Source: Providencia sneebia DSM 19967
GTDB lineage: Bacteria; Pseudomonadota; Gammaproteobacteria; Enterobacterales; Enterobacteriaceae
Assembly: GCF_000314895.2 (NCBI RefSeq)
Contig: NZ_CM001773.1
Coordinates: forward strand, 3,574,027 to 3,638,026
Reading direction: 5' to 3'
DNA length: 64,000 nt
Position numbers and translations under genes: made by a program. Under the pieces are notes generated by a model that was given only the letters and a program-made list of their open reading frames with translations, searched no databases and was not told the DNA's origin. Of the stretch, positions 30,323 to 39,707 are shown one piece after another (the stretch's first letter is position 1; each line of letters opens with the position of its first letter).

Positions 30323-30354
30323 TATATTGATGACATTAAATTGTCATCAATATA
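30323..30354. promoter_or_regulatory. Perfect 13-bp inverted repeat upstream of the fimbrial-like gene
   Basis: TATATTGATGACA and its exact reverse complement TGTCATCAATATA flank TTAAAT, 40 bases before the ATG at 30395. It could be a repressor operator or a 5'-UTR hairpin. The rest of the 417-base gap is very AT-rich with no other feature besides the stem-loop at 30001. Confidence 0.65.
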
Positions 30355-30394
30355 AAGCCTTCCAATGAAGCTGTTGCAATATAGGAGGTAGACA

Positions 30395-30694
30395 ATGAAG
30401 TCATTATCCTTACTCGCTACTGCCGCTGTTGCTCTCATTTCTAGTTTTACTTGCTATTCAATGAATCAAAACATTGCTGAAGGAACGATCTCATTTTTTG
30501 GTGCTATTGTTGAAGAACAATGTGAGCTCAACATCAAATCACCCAAAAATGTCAATATCCATTGCTATCGTAATGGCAAAAATATGACTAAAGTGAGCAC
30601 CCTGAAAGAGGCTCAAAAATTAAGCTCTGATTATGTTAAAGTGGAATATGGCCGCTATAATGAAAAACCAATATTGGATGTTATTTATCAGTAA
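30395..30694 (+). CDS. Small secreted protein resembling a fimbrial subunit
   Basis: A 99-aa protein with a signal peptide (about residues 1-22, MKSLSLLATAAVALISSFTC). The mature start EGTISFFGAIVEEQCELN resembles the first strands of type 1 fimbrial subunits, which read G-x-I-x-F-x-G-x-V-x-x-x-C. A second Cys (NIHCYRN) could form the usual disulfide, but the protein is far shorter than a normal 150-170-aa subunit and stands alone without usher or chaperone genes. The ribosome-binding site AGGAGGT is near-perfect. A palindrome lies upstream and a strong terminator downstream. Confidence 0.75.
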   Translation: MKSLSLLATAAVALISSFTCYSMNQNIAEGTISFFGAIVEEQCELNIKSPKNVNIHCYRNGKNMTKVSTLKEAQKLSSDYVKVEYGRYNEKPILDVIYQ

Positions 30695-30706
30695 GTTATA
30701 TAGTTA

Positions 30707-30743
30707 AAAGCTCCACAGTTAATTATTTAACTATTGGAGCTTT
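30707..30743. terminator. Bidirectional terminator between the fimbrial-like gene and cpdB
   Basis: AAAGCTCCA pairs with TGGAGCTTT, with an inner AGTTAA/TTAACT stem. It lies between convergent genes. Confidence 0.8.
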
Positions 30744-30799
30744 CAATTGACTGATTTTTATCCCAAAAGGAGATAATCTACACGAATTAATGACCTAAC

Positions 30800-32749
30800 T
30801 TATTTAGCTTGCAAATCAATTTGATAAACAGCAAAGCCAATGTCATCTGTACCTACATGCTTGATTGGATATTGTGCATGTTGTTTGATAAATTCCGCTG
30901 CCTTGTCGCTTGGTGACGTTTCAAAACGAATATCCAGCTTCTTATCTGTTTTGATTGGTGAAAATAGCCAATTATTATCTGCTTGGCTAGTCACTTGCCC
31001 CTTTTCTTTTGATACTTTAGCAATATAAGACGCTAGAACACTGCGATTTTCATCAGGGGAAGCGAAAGCAATATTGGCATCGCCAGTTCCTGCAAATTTT
31101 CCACCATAAGCACGATAATTATTTGTCGCAATTAAGAAAGTTGCTTTTGGATCAATCGGTTTTCCTTGATAGGTAACTTCTTTAATCCGATTTGCCTGTT
31201 TATTCACCAACTGGCAATCTGTATCATATTTTGCAGGTTCAGTTAGATCGATTTGGTAGTTTATCCCGCTGATCGTATCAAAATTATAGGTTCTGAAACC
31301 GTCCCAATTGATCAAACTTTGAGGCTTTGTCGATTGAGGATCAATTTGATTGAACATACCCGCTGAACATTCCAACCATTCAACAACATCAGCACCTGTA
31401 GCCTTCACAACGACTAAAGTATTTGGGAAGAGATATAAATCGGCTGCGTTGCGGAAAGTCAAATCCCCTTTTTCAACTTCCACAAATTCTGCTGGGGCAT
31501 TTTTACGGCCTCCCACTTTAAATGGGGCTGCCGCAGACAAAACCGGTAGATCCGATAAATCTGGATCACCTTGAATATAATGGCGGGTGTAATCTGCCTG
31601 AGCATCATTGACAATTTGTACCGTCGGATCACTTTGTACTAGCGCTAAATAGCTGTACATATTGTCTGAGGCTTTCCCAATCAACTTACTGACAAACTGG
31701 CGAGTATCATTATGTGGTTTATCAATAAGTTTAGCCAACTCATCATCACGCTCAACTAATGGCTTTTTGTTAGTCTTATCATAAATTGCACGGGCATGAG
31801 CTTGAGCATCAATGACTTTCCAATCACCATCATCATTATTGAGAACCATATCGACTACACCAAGATGATCCCCCCACTGACCTGGCATAACCGCTGGAAT
31901 ACCATTCACAGTACCTTTGTTAATATCGACGCCTTGAATATTCTCAAATTCTTTACTAGGAAATACGCCATGCGAGTGACCAAACATGATGGCATCAATA
32001 TCAGGAACTTCACTCAGATAGTAAACGGAGTTTTCAGCCATTGCTTTATATGGCTCTTGCGAAAAACCAGAATGTGGAATAGCAACAATAAGGTCAGCGC
32101 CCTCTTTTTTCATTTGAGGAACAAACTTTTTAGCTGTCTCAGTAATATCATTGACTCGCACTTTGCCGCTAAGATTTGGTTTATCCCAAATCATAATTTG
32201 TGGTGGTACAAAGCCAATATAACCAATTTTTATATTATGCGTTTTTCCATCACGATCTTTTACTGGCGTGTCAACAATAATGTAAGGCGTGAAATAGTTC
32301 TCTCCCGTTTTTGCATCAATAATATTGGCATTTATATAAGGAAATTTAGCTCCTGCAATGGCTTGTTTTAAATAATCGAGGCCAAAATTAAATTCATGAT
32401 TACCGAAATTACCGACAGTGTAGCCCATGGTATTCATTAAGCTATGCGCGGGATGGGATTCACCTTCAGCCAATCCTTTAGAGGCCACATAATCCGCTAA
32501 TGGGCTGCCTTGGATCAAATCGCCGTTATCGACTAAAACAGCATTTATCACTTCACCTTTAGCAGCTTTAATTAAACTTGCTGTACGGACATAGCCAAAC
32601 TGATCCGTTGATTTATCTTTAAAATAATCAAAATCAATTAAGTTACTGTGTATGTCTGATGTTTCCATTACACGCAAATCAACAGTGGCAGCATTAGCAT
32701 TAAATGCAACAAATAACGCCAGCGCTGAAAATCTAAAAATATTATTCAC
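30800..32749 (-). CDS. cpdB: 2',3'-cyclic-nucleotide 2'-phosphodiesterase / 3'-nucleotidase, periplasmic
   Basis: CpdB hydrolyses 2',3'-cyclic nucleotides and 3'-nucleotides in the periplasm so that nucleosides can be taken up. A signal peptide ([20 protein letters not shown]) is followed by the metallophosphoesterase domain: [43 protein letters not shown] and [10 protein letters not shown]. The C-terminal 5'-nucleotidase domain holds the [13 protein letters not shown] and NNYRAYGG substrate-binding parts. 649 aa compares with 647 in E. coli. It is a single gene divergent from rdgC. Confidence 0.97.
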   Translation of the reverse strand: MNNIFRFSALALFVAFNANAATVDLRVMETSDIHSNLIDFDYFKDKSTDQFGYVRTASLIKAAKGEVINAVLVDNGDLIQGSPLADYVASKGLAEGESHPAHSLMNTMGYTVGNFGNHEFNFGLDYLKQAIAGAKFPYINANIIDAKTGENYFTPYIIVDTPVKDRDGKTHNIKIGYIGFVPPQIMIWDKPNLSGKVRVNDITETAKKFVPQMKKEGADLIVAIPHSGFSQEPYKAMAENSVYYLSEVPDIDAIMFGHSHGVFPSKEFENIQGVDINKGTVNGIPAVMPGQWGDHLGVVDMVLNNDDGDWKVIDAQAHARAIYDKTNKKPLVERDDELAKLIDKPHNDTRQFVSKLIGKASDNMYSYLALVQSDPTVQIVNDAQADYTRHYIQGDPDLSDLPVLSAAAPFKVGGRKNAPAEFVEVEKGDLTFRNAADLYLFPNTLVVVKATGADVVEWLECSAGMFNQIDPQSTKPQSLINWDGFRTYNFDTISGINYQIDLTEPAKYDTDCQLVNKQANRIKEVTYQGKPIDPKATFLIATNNYRAYGGKFAGTGDANIAFASPDENRSVLASYIAKVSKEKGQVTSQADNNWLFSPIKTDKKLDIRFETSPSDKAAEFIKQHAQYPIKHVGTDDIGFAVYQIDLQAK

Positions 32750-33033
32750 TATAATTCCTCTTAATAGCTTTAAACCCTAAAGTATTGGAAAAACTCGGGC
32801 ACAACTTAAGCTTAATATCTTGTTTCGAAGTATATACCGAAAATAATTTAAGTTGCATGTTTCAATATCTCAATAATGAACAATAACTTAGCATCGCGGA
32901 TATTGTTTTATCAACCAAACCGCTATCACACACAGCAAGATCCTTCCCGATATTTTTTTCGCTTAATAACTGACAATTCGCTATCATAGCCCTTGATTAA
33001 AATAGGTAATCCATCAACAAAGGTAGGTTTTTC

Positions 33034-33939
33034 ATGTGGTTCAAGAATATACTGGTCTATCGTCTAAATAGAGAATTGTCTCTTTCTGCCGATGATTTGG
33101 AAAAACAGCTTGCCCCCCTCGCCTACCATCCTTGTGGTAGCCAAGACATGATGAAAACAGGTTGGGTTTCTCCGTTAAAAGGGGGGGATTCTCTGACTCA
33201 TGCAGCAGGCCAACAAATTCTAATCTGTGCAAAAAAAGAAGAAAAAATGCTGCCATCTCCTGTTATTAAGCAGGAGCTACAAGATAAAATTGAAAAACTA
33301 GAAGCCGATCAAGGTCGTAAACTCAAAAAAACGGAGAAAGATTCTCTAAAAGATGAAGTTATTCATACTTTACTTCCCCGTGCTTTTAGTAAATTTAATA
33401 AAACCTATATTTGGATTGATATTGCCAATCAATTGGTTATTGTTGATGCCGCCAGTGCTAAACGAGCTGAAGATAACCTCGCCCTGCTTCGTAAAAGCTT
33501 AGGTTCATTGCCTGTTGTTCCTTTAACATTTAAAGAACCCATTGAATTAACATTAACTGAATGGGTGCGCTCTGGCTCCTTGCCGCAAGGCTTTGCTGTT
33601 ATGGATGAAGCTGAGTTAAAAGCTATTCTCGAAGAAGGCGGCGTTATTCGTTGTAAACAACAAGATTTGATTTCAGACGAAATTGCTACCCATATTGAAG
33701 CCGGTAAATTAGTGACGAAACTCGCTCTAGACTGGGAAGAACGTATACAATTTATGTTTTCTGATGATGGTTCGATAAAACGAATTAAATTTAGTGATAC
33801 TTTGAAAGAACAGAATGATGATATTGGCAAGGAAGACTATGCCCAACGTTTCGATGCTGACTATGTTTTAATGACGGGTGAACTTAGCGCGCTCATTGCT
33901 CGCCTCATTGATGTGTTAGGTGGGGAAGCCGAAAGCTAA
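33034..33939 (+). CDS. rdgC: Recombination-associated protein RdgC
   Basis: RdgC forms a ring that binds DNA without sequence preference and limits RecA activity. The protein opens [20 protein letters not shown], has the GWVSPLKGG motif, a long basic/acidic helix ([17 protein letters not shown]), and the conserved [20 protein letters not shown] region. 301 aa compares with 303 in E. coli. It is a single gene with AGGT upstream of the ATG. Confidence 0.96.
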   Translation: MWFKNILVYRLNRELSLSADDLEKQLAPLAYHPCGSQDMMKTGWVSPLKGGDSLTHAAGQQILICAKKEEKMLPSPVIKQELQDKIEKLEADQGRKLKKTEKDSLKDEVIHTLLPRAFSKFNKTYIWIDIANQLVIVDAASAKRAEDNLALLRKSLGSLPVVPLTFKEPIELTLTEWVRSGSLPQGFAVMDEAELKAILEEGGVIRCKQQDLISDEIATHIEAGKLVTKLALDWEERIQFMFSDDGSIKRIKFSDTLKEQNDDIGKEDYAQRFDADYVLMTGELSALIARLIDVLGGEAES

Positions 33940-34267
33940 TTATTAGTACTACCTCATATTTGCTAGAAGGTTGTTGATGTTTCTTGATTATTTTCACAAC
34001 AAATGTCGACACCTTCGAATACATTTACATCACTTTTTAGACCCCGCCAGCATTGCCACCATTAAATCATTGACTACCTACCTAATCTCTGGTGAATTAA
34101 ATTACATTTCAGTTACAAAATCGTAGCAATTTTATCTATTAAACCCAATATTGTTATATCCAAGAATAGTTCAAGCGGTTAATCTTGGCTCAAAAGAATA
34201 AAAAATAAAGTTAACCAATTGAAATATCATGGATATATAAAAAATAATTTTAATTGCAGGATGTGTT
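33940..34267. other. Intergenic region downstream of rdgC
   Basis: A 328-base stretch with no open frame of interest and no strong hairpin that I could see. It should contain the promoter of the acetyltransferase gene at 34268. Confidence 0.5.
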
Positions 34268-34783
34268 ATGAAAGATCTCATCGAGCATGAAGTAGATGAA
34301 CATTCACTTGTTACACTACAAAAAATTACCGCAGAGAATTTTTCTGAGATTTGCTTACTCAGCCATACCCTCAGTGAAGAGCAACGCAGTATGGTCGCTG
34401 ATAATGCCTATTCCATTGTCGAAGCACAATTTTCGGATTGCGCATGGTATCGGGGAATTTATGCCGATGACACACCTGTTGGTTTTATCATGCTGCATTC
34501 AGGCTTAGATGATGATGAACTTGAATATGATGGCATTATGTTATGGCGCTTTATGATAGCGGAACCTTATCAAAAACTCGGGTTTGGTCGTGAAGCGTTG
34601 ATCCAAGTAATCCGCTATCTTAAAAAGAAAGGTTATCCACGTTTATATAATAGCTGTGGTGAAGGCGAAGGAAGCCCTTTTGAGTTTTATCAAAAACTTG
34701 GATTTATTCCAACAGGTTCATATATTGATGATGAATGTGAACTGGTTTTAGATTTAACAACTTGGCAGGATGAGTCATACTGA
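34268..34783 (+). CDS. GNAT-family N-acetyltransferase
   Basis: A 171-aa acetyltransferase of the GNAT fold. The acetyl-CoA-binding motif A is visible as LWRFMIAEPYQKLGFGREAL (pattern QxxGxG/A slightly altered), and the C-terminal FEFYQKLGFIPTGS is the usual motif B. Similarity in layout to BltD/spermidine acetyltransferases (early EEQRSMVADNAYSIVEAQF, acidic DDDELEYDG loop) suggests a polyamine or small-amine substrate, which is an inference. It is a single gene with AGGA before the ATG. Confidence 0.85.
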   Translation: MKDLIEHEVDEHSLVTLQKITAENFSEICLLSHTLSEEQRSMVADNAYSIVEAQFSDCAWYRGIYADDTPVGFIMLHSGLDDDELEYDGIMLWRFMIAEPYQKLGFGREALIQVIRYLKKKGYPRLYNSCGEGEGSPFEFYQKLGFIPTGSYIDDECELVLDLTTWQDESY

Positions 34784-34817
34784 ATATCAATCAAAAGATT
34801 GATTCAACTCACTAATA

Positions 34818-34856
34818 AACAAGGGAAAAATTTGATTCTTTCATTTTTCCCTTGTT
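34818..34856. terminator. Bidirectional terminator between the acetyltransferase gene and yedF
   Basis: AACAAGGGAAAAA pairs perfectly with TTTTTCCCTTGTT around a 13-base loop, with A and T runs on either side. It serves both convergent genes. Confidence 0.88.
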
Positions 34857-34861
34857 ACTCT

Positions 34862-35101
34862 TTATTTTTGGATTAAATAACGAATAGTTGGCCCATCTTG
34901 TTGAATATCCAAGACTTTATAACCATAATTCTTTGCATCCAAAGGAATATTATTAATAGATTGCGGACAATCGCTCACGACCTCTAATATCTCTCCTGGC
35001 TTTAAAGATGGCATGGCTTCTAATGTCGCTACCGCAGGATATGGGCAAGGTTCTCCAACCATATCTAAACGATAATCAGGAATAATGTCTTTGTGGCTCA
35101 T
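34862..35101 (-). CDS. yedF: TusA-like sulfur-carrier-family protein YedF
   Basis: A 79-aa TusA/SirA-family protein. The conserved Cys sits in the CPxP motif (MVGEPCPYPAVATLEA), the site that carries sulfur or selenium in this family. The remainder (VVSDCPQSINNIPLDAKNYG) is nearly identical to E. coli YedF. Its start follows the yedE stop by three bases, so the two form one unit. The pair is thought to move thiosulfate, sulfur or selenium compounds; the exact substrate is not settled. Confidence 0.95.
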   Translation of the reverse strand: MSHKDIIPDYRLDMVGEPCPYPAVATLEAMPSLKPGEILEVVSDCPQSINNIPLDAKNYGYKVLDIQQDGPTIRYLIQK

Positions 35102-35104
35102 ATA

Positions 35105-36316
35105 TTATGCCTCCGCTGATTTTGCAATTTGTATTGGTGCACGTTTGCGGAAAAAGTATTTTTCCCATGCAAGCATTAAAATAAAGGCTAAAGCTAATAA
35201 AAGATAAGTGACCGCTAAACCACCTTGCGGGCCAAATGTCTCAAGTAAATTGACTTTATCAAAATCAGTTGCTAGCCATGGTGCTAAATCATCCCAATAA
35301 TAAGCAAGAATTGTTGCACCAATAATATTGCCAAATCCTACCCACCAATAATGGACTTGACCTTCTACAGCACGGTACATCCAACCGGTTTCACAACCTC
35401 CCGCGAGGACAATACCAAAACCAAACAGCAGTCCACCAATGACAGCATTAGGTCCGGCCCATAAAATTTTAGGTGTCGCGCCAAGTTGCACATAGCTAAA
35501 AATTCCAATCGCACTGACGGCCATCCCAATAATAATAGCTTTAGCCATATGAGTTCGACCCGTGATCCACAAATCACGAAATGCTGATGTAAAACAAATT
35601 TGTGCGCGTTCAATTAATAAACCAAAACCAATTCCACATAAAATCGCAATACCAAAAACGGGAGAGTTCCATAAAGTATAAAAACCCCATGCAAGAGCAA
35701 GTAGAAAAATAATCATTCCTAATTTAAAACGCTTTTTCGCACTCTCAACTTTTTGTGTTAATGGTGAAGCAGCAGACACTTTTTGTAGTTTTATTGGGAT
35801 CCGGAACATTGGCATCAAGGTAAATTTAGCACCAAAATAAGATCCAGCCGCAGTAGCAACAGCAAAAAACCATGCATGTAGAGAAAATTGAGGGATACCC
35901 GTGAAAAATGCGGCTAAATTACATCCCATCGCTAAGCGCGCACCAAAACCGGCAATAATCCCACCAGCAATAGCTTGAATAATGCGAATTCGATGCTGAG
36001 GCATGCGCAATTTGATATTATTTGCCCATAATGCTGCGGCAAAACATCCAGCAAACATCCCGATGATCATGACACCATCAATTCTATCAAGTGGGCTGCC
36101 TTCAAAACCGATGACTTTGAAGTATCCCCATTTTTCAGGTTCAGCACCAAATAGTTGAAGGATATGACCACCCCAGCGAGTAAATTCACCGGTAACAGCC
36201 CAAAAAGTCCCCGTTAAGCCAAAATAATAAGTCGAAAGAACACCTGCAGCAATAACTGCGGGTAAAGGTTTCCAAAAACGGATGAGATAGTGAGATTTAA
36301 ACTCAGACCAAGTCAT
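35105..36316 (-). CDS. yedE: YeeE/YedE-family sulfur/selenium transport protein
   Basis: A 403-aa polytopic inner-membrane protein of the YeeE/YedE family. Conserved cysteines of the family lie in GFGARLAMGCNLAAFFTG, ERAQICFTSAFRDLW and GIVLAGGCETGWMYRAVEG. About nine to ten hydrophobic segments are visible. I start at 36316 (MTWSEFKSHYLIRFWKP), which matches the E. coli start; a frame to 36391 adds an unlikely N terminus. It is followed by yedF, its expected partner. Confidence 0.94.
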   Translation of the reverse strand: MTWSEFKSHYLIRFWKPLPAVIAAGVLSTYYFGLTGTFWAVTGEFTRWGGHILQLFGAEPEKWGYFKVIGFEGSPLDRIDGVMIIGMFAGCFAAALWANNIKLRMPQHRIRIIQAIAGGIIAGFGARLAMGCNLAAFFTGIPQFSLHAWFFAVATAAGSYFGAKFTLMPMFRIPIKLQKVSAASPLTQKVESAKKRFKLGMIIFLLALAWGFYTLWNSPVFGIAILCGIGFGLLIERAQICFTSAFRDLWITGRTHMAKAIIIGMAVSAIGIFSYVQLGATPKILWAGPNAVIGGLLFGFGIVLAGGCETGWMYRAVEGQVHYWWVGFGNIIGATILAYYWDDLAPWLATDFDKVNLLETFGPQGGLAVTYLLLALAFILMLAWEKYFFRKRAPIQIAKSAEA

Positions 36317-36829
36317 TGTAACGTCCAATTGATTCAACACCAGCACCTGGCAGAAGATCCCACTGTTGTATCTATACCGCGAATAATTCAAGTTACATTT
36401 ATAGCGAAAAACAACCTCATACAGCTTAATAGAGAGCGGCTATTTAGCGAATTAACACAACTTGAAAGATCTTAGCGATATATTCCCCACAGTGGCTAGC
36501 AGCACATCATACTCATATTATTTATTTCGTGAAGGTATTTAGTCATAAAAAATTGATCTATATTCACTCTCTACCAAATCGTATTAGTTGACCATATTTA
36601 TGGAAACACGACTTTGTATATTTAAGATATATTAATTTTTTTTGCCTATTTTGACAGCGATGATATTGATTGAAATAGAGTCAGAATAGATGATTTGATA
36701 TACAGAAAAATAAATTTCAACATTTACCTTTACCGCAGATAACATCCAATTTACTTATAAAAATACTTAACAAAAAATTGGTAACATAAGTTATGTTATA
36801 TCAAAACATGGTTTTATAATTCATTGAAT

Positions 36830-36858
36830 TAAAAAAAGCGTTATCAAAAGATAACGCT
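36830..36858 (-). terminator. Rho-independent terminator on the minus strand
   Basis: AGCGTTATC and GATAACGCT pair perfectly around AAAA (TTTT on the other strand), and on the reverse strand seven T follow. No certain leftward gene lies directly upstream, so it implies an unrecognised leftward transcript from the 36.9-37.8 kb region. Confidence 0.75.
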
Positions 36859-36900
36859 GAAATGTGTAATTTTACTTTATCTATTTGTAGAGGAGTATAT

Positions 36901-36942
36901 ATGAAATTGCTTATTACAGCGTGCATGCTATGCGTAGTCTGA
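36901..36942 (+). CDS. Possible 13-codon ORF or truncated signal-peptide gene
   Basis: ATG at 36901 is preceded by TAGAGGAG at ideal spacing and encodes MKLLITACMLCVV before a TGA. The sequence looks like the start of a signal peptide. Reading on in frame after the TGA gives about 24 further codons (SQPIRLRYNIFQL and so on) with no recognisable protein. It may be the broken 5' end of a secreted protein or a tiny hydrophobic peptide. Confidence 0.25.
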   Translation: MKLLITACMLCVV

Positions 36943-37381
36943 AGTCAGCCCATTAGACTCAGATATAACATTTTTCAACTTAAAAAATATTTTGTCAGAG
37001 TTAAAAATATTTATATCCTATAAAATCTAATTCATTCTATTTATTTTTAACTGATAAAGGTAAAATAAATAGCCAACAAAAATATTTAAAAATGTTTCCA
37101 GATGTTATTGTCTGCATTATAACTAAACTTAATGCTGGCGCAAGTATTTTTTTATTTTAAATATCGTCAGTAAGATTTAACAAAATAGATATAAATACTA
37201 ATTTTTAAATAAAAAACTAAAAAAGAAAGATATCTAGAGACTTTCATAGATAATTTACATATAAATCGACAACTTGAAAATTGCATAAGTTAAATAATGA
37301 AATAGCATTTAATTATTTATATAAATAACCTTACGTTAACTATTAAATATTTTTATTTATTATAGAAAAACAGATCAAATA

Positions 37382-37687
37382 TCAATCAATGTAATAATTT
37401 AATATATCTTGATAGTTTATTTTCGAAATAAATATATGATATAAAAACAGCAACATCGAAAAAACAAAAATACAACAATGAAAACAGCATATTATACAAA
37501 TCAAAATAGGATTAAAAGGATAAAAACCATACCAAGAATAAGTAAAATTACTTATATGGATAACTAAGATAGAACTAATAACATAAATAACCAAATTACC
37601 AATACAGTTAAATAATATAGTTACCCCATCTAAAATAGAATAAAACAAAATAAACAATCCACCATAAATAAAATTTAAAGATATCAA
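37382..37687 (-). CDS. Doubtful small membrane protein
   Basis: A 101-codon leftward frame with a TTG start and no ribosome-binding site. The translation has about three to four hydrophobic segments (for example GNLVIYVISSILVIHI and LICIICCFHCCIFVFSMLLF). In sequence this AT-rich, hydrophobic frames can arise by chance. It is the only candidate for a transcript ending at the terminator at 36830. Confidence 0.22.
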   Translation of the reverse strand: MISLNFIYGGLFILFYSILDGVTILFNCIGNLVIYVISSILVIHISNFTYSWYGFYPFNPILICIICCFHCCIFVFSMLLFLYHIFISKINYQDILNYYID

Positions 37688-37850
37688 GCAAAAGCAAATA
37701 AATTCAAAAAATTAATGAATTAAACTTTTCATTTGAAAAATACTATTCATATATCGATGTATTTTAATATGGCATGTAACTAAGAGACGCCTTTATTGCC
37801 AATCTTTTTAAGATTGAAAATAAACAATGAATACAGTTTGCTACACAAAT

Positions 37851-37898
37851 AAAAACGCACTAAATCTTTAATTGATTAGATTAAAAATTTAGTGCGTT
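37851..37898 (-). terminator. Rho-independent terminator after exbD
   Basis: AACGCACTAAAT pairs perfectly with ATTTAGTGCGTT (12 pairs) with an inner TTTAAT/ATTAAA stem; on the reverse strand TTTTT follows. It closes the exbB-exbD transcript. Confidence 0.88.
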
Positions 37899-37918
37899 AA
37901 TATATTATTATTTTGCGA

Positions 37919-38344
37919 CTATTTAGCTGTGGTGGCTTCCATTCCAACTAAACCAATTTTGAGATATCCGGATTGACGAAGAGAATTCATCACATCCATC
38001 ATGGTTTCATAATCAACGCTTTTATCCGCTTGGAAGAAAATTGTTGTCTCTTTATTTGTATTTGTCGCTATATCAAGAGATGAACCTAATTGCTCTTTTG
38101 TTACGGCTTGCTCACCAAGAAACAATTGGTTATCTGACTTGACTGTCAAGAATATCGGTTTTTCAGGGCGTGGCTGTGGTTTTGCAGTTGAAGCTGGTAA
38201 ATCAACTTTAATATCAACTGTTGCCAATGGCGCAGCAACCATGAAGATAATTAGCAAAACCAACATAACATCAATAAATGGTGTTACGTTAATTTCATGC
38301 ATTTCACCGCTATCATCTTGTTCGTCACCTAAACGCATTGCCAT
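37919..38344 (-). CDS. exbD: TonB-system energy transducer ExbD
   Basis: ExbD, with ExbB, uses the proton gradient to energise TonB for outer-membrane uptake of iron complexes and vitamin B12. One membrane helix near the N terminus holds the essential Asp in NVTPFIDVMLVLLIIFMVAA, followed by a periplasmic domain (IKVDLPASTAKPQPRPEKPI). 141 aa equals the E. coli length. It follows exbB by five bases. No tonB is adjacent. Confidence 0.97.
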   Translation of the reverse strand: MAMRLGDEQDDSGEMHEINVTPFIDVMLVLLIIFMVAAPLATVDIKVDLPASTAKPQPRPEKPIFLTVKSDNQLFLGEQAVTKEQLGSSLDIATNTNKETTIFFQADKSVDYETMMDVMNSLRQSGYLKIGLVGMEATTAK

Positions 38345-38349
38345 AATCG

Positions 38350-39291
38350 TTACCTTGCTTTGCTATTTGCCAAATCTAAGTCACGTCCTAACAATAGAGC
38401 AGCTTGAGCAGCAACATCACCGACCTGACCACGATAATTGTTTATCATTCTGGCAAAAATATTATAAATAACAACAGCTGGAATTGCTGCAATCAAACCA
38501 ATCGCAGTTGCTAACAGTGCCTCAGCAATACCGGGAGCAACAACCGCAAGGTTAGTTGTTTGCGAGTGTGCAATACCAATGAAACTGTTCATGATCCCCC
38601 AAACGGTTCCAAACAGCCCAACAAACGGGGAGATAGCACCAATGGTTGCTAAATAACCATTACCACGCCCCATATAACGACTAATTGATGCAACAGCACG
38701 TTCGAGACGGAAACCAGTACGCTCTTTGGTACCTGATAAATCACTACTACCCGCTGACAGTTCTCTTTCAGTAGCAGCTTGTTGTAGTAGCATGCGAGTC
38801 ACACTATTTGCTTTAAAGTTTTTTGCAATCTTTAGTGCTTCGTCCAGTGATTTTACACTGACTAACTCTTTAGTTTCAGTTTTTAAGCGGCGACGAGCAA
38901 TGATAATCTCTAGCCCTTTAGAGAAGAATAGAGCCCATGTAATAACAGAAGCAATAACCAAACCAATCATTACAGTCTTAACGACATTATCCGCATTCTG
39001 GTACATACCCCAAACAGATAAATCTTCGTTAAATCCACCTTGGCTTTCCGTGGTAATTGCAATATCTTCACTGATGACAGGTGCTGCACCCTCATTTTCT
39101 TGTACAGAAAGATTTTGCTCTATAGGTGCTGTAGAAGTAGAACCCGTATCTGTGGAAAGATTCGTATTTTCAGATGCCGGAGTAACCGGAGTCGTTTGGG
39201 CAGTAGCTGGTGTTGTCGCTGGAGTGGTTTCAGCATAAGCTGATCCCATCAAACCTATCGCCAATAGAATAGAAGCTGTTAGTGTACGCAT
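38350..39291 (-). CDS. exbB: TonB-system proton channel ExbB with long N-terminal extension
   Basis: The core (about residue 88 onward) matches E. coli ExbB: DLSVWGMYQNADNVVKTVMI, RMGRGNGYLATIGAISPFVG-like RGNGYLATIGAISPFVG, and IAEALLATAIGLIAAIPAVV with three membrane helices. In front is a signal peptide (MRTLTASILLAIGLMGSAYA) and a Thr/Pro/Ala-rich linker of about 65 residues absent from E. coli, giving 313 aa against 244. Extended ExbB proteins are known, for example in pseudomonads. A Fur-box-like palindrome lies about 155 bases upstream, so iron control is likely. Confidence 0.95.
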   Translation of the reverse strand: MRTLTASILLAIGLMGSAYAETTPATTPATAQTTPVTPASENTNLSTDTGSTSTAPIEQNLSVQENEGAAPVISEDIAITTESQGGFNEDLSVWGMYQNADNVVKTVMIGLVIASVITWALFFSKGLEIIIARRRLKTETKELVSVKSLDEALKIAKNFKANSVTRMLLQQAATERELSAGSSDLSGTKERTGFRLERAVASISRYMGRGNGYLATIGAISPFVGLFGTVWGIMNSFIGIAHSQTTNLAVVAPGIAEALLATAIGLIAAIPAVVIYNIFARMINNYRGQVGDVAAQAALLLGRDLDLANSKAR

Positions 39292-39445
39292 CAGTTGGCC
39301 TTATACTCTCTTTTTCTGTGTTCTATGAATAAATTTGTGCCGATGATTTTTGCATTCACCGACTGACCCATAAAGCGAAATAAACTCGCTTCCTTCATCT
39401 CTTTTTTAAAAGACGATGCAGATAATATCAAACACAGCACGAATT

Positions 39446-39467
39446 GATAGTAATTATCATTACTATT
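39446..39467. promoter_or_regulatory. Fur-box-like palindrome upstream of exbB
   Basis: ATAGTAATTATCATTACTAT is a near-perfect palindrome close to the Fur consensus GATAATGATAATCATTATC. It lies in the 416-base divergent region between exbB and metC and could repress exbBD when iron is plentiful. The weak AGACGATG near 39411 only faintly resembles a MetJ site. Confidence 0.7.
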
Positions 39468-39707
39468 CACGATTTTTTTGCTATTTTTTACCCTTTAACA
39501 GTGACATCCTTAAAGAAAGCAGGGTTACTTCGCTTTTTTATATTCAAAACCATAAATACAACAGATATAAATAATATCTATTCTTTAATATCTAAAATAA
39601 GAGATGTTGTACATCCTTAGCAAAATCATTTAACTTCAATTGATGCTTCTTAATTATGCAGTAAACACAGCACATACCTGTTCAAAATAACAGCTAAAGG
39701 AAGTCAC

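Larger units (their letters stand above)
36317..37850. other. Gene-poor, very AT-rich 1.5-kb region
   Basis: Between yedE and exbD there is no gene with clear support. It contains a leftward terminator at 36830-36858, a 13-codon ORF with a strong ribosome-binding site at 36901, a doubtful membrane-protein frame at 37382-37687 and otherwise unstructured sequence. Base composition is lower in GC than the neighbours, suggesting a decayed or acquired segment. Confidence 0.5.

Noticed and set aside
31796..32371. 191-codon plus-strand frame
   Set aside because: Lies entirely antisense to cpdB, whose motifs are unmistakable; no family resemblance.
38726..39238. 170-codon plus-strand frame
   Set aside because: Antisense to exbB; open because of that gene's Thr/Ala-rich codons.
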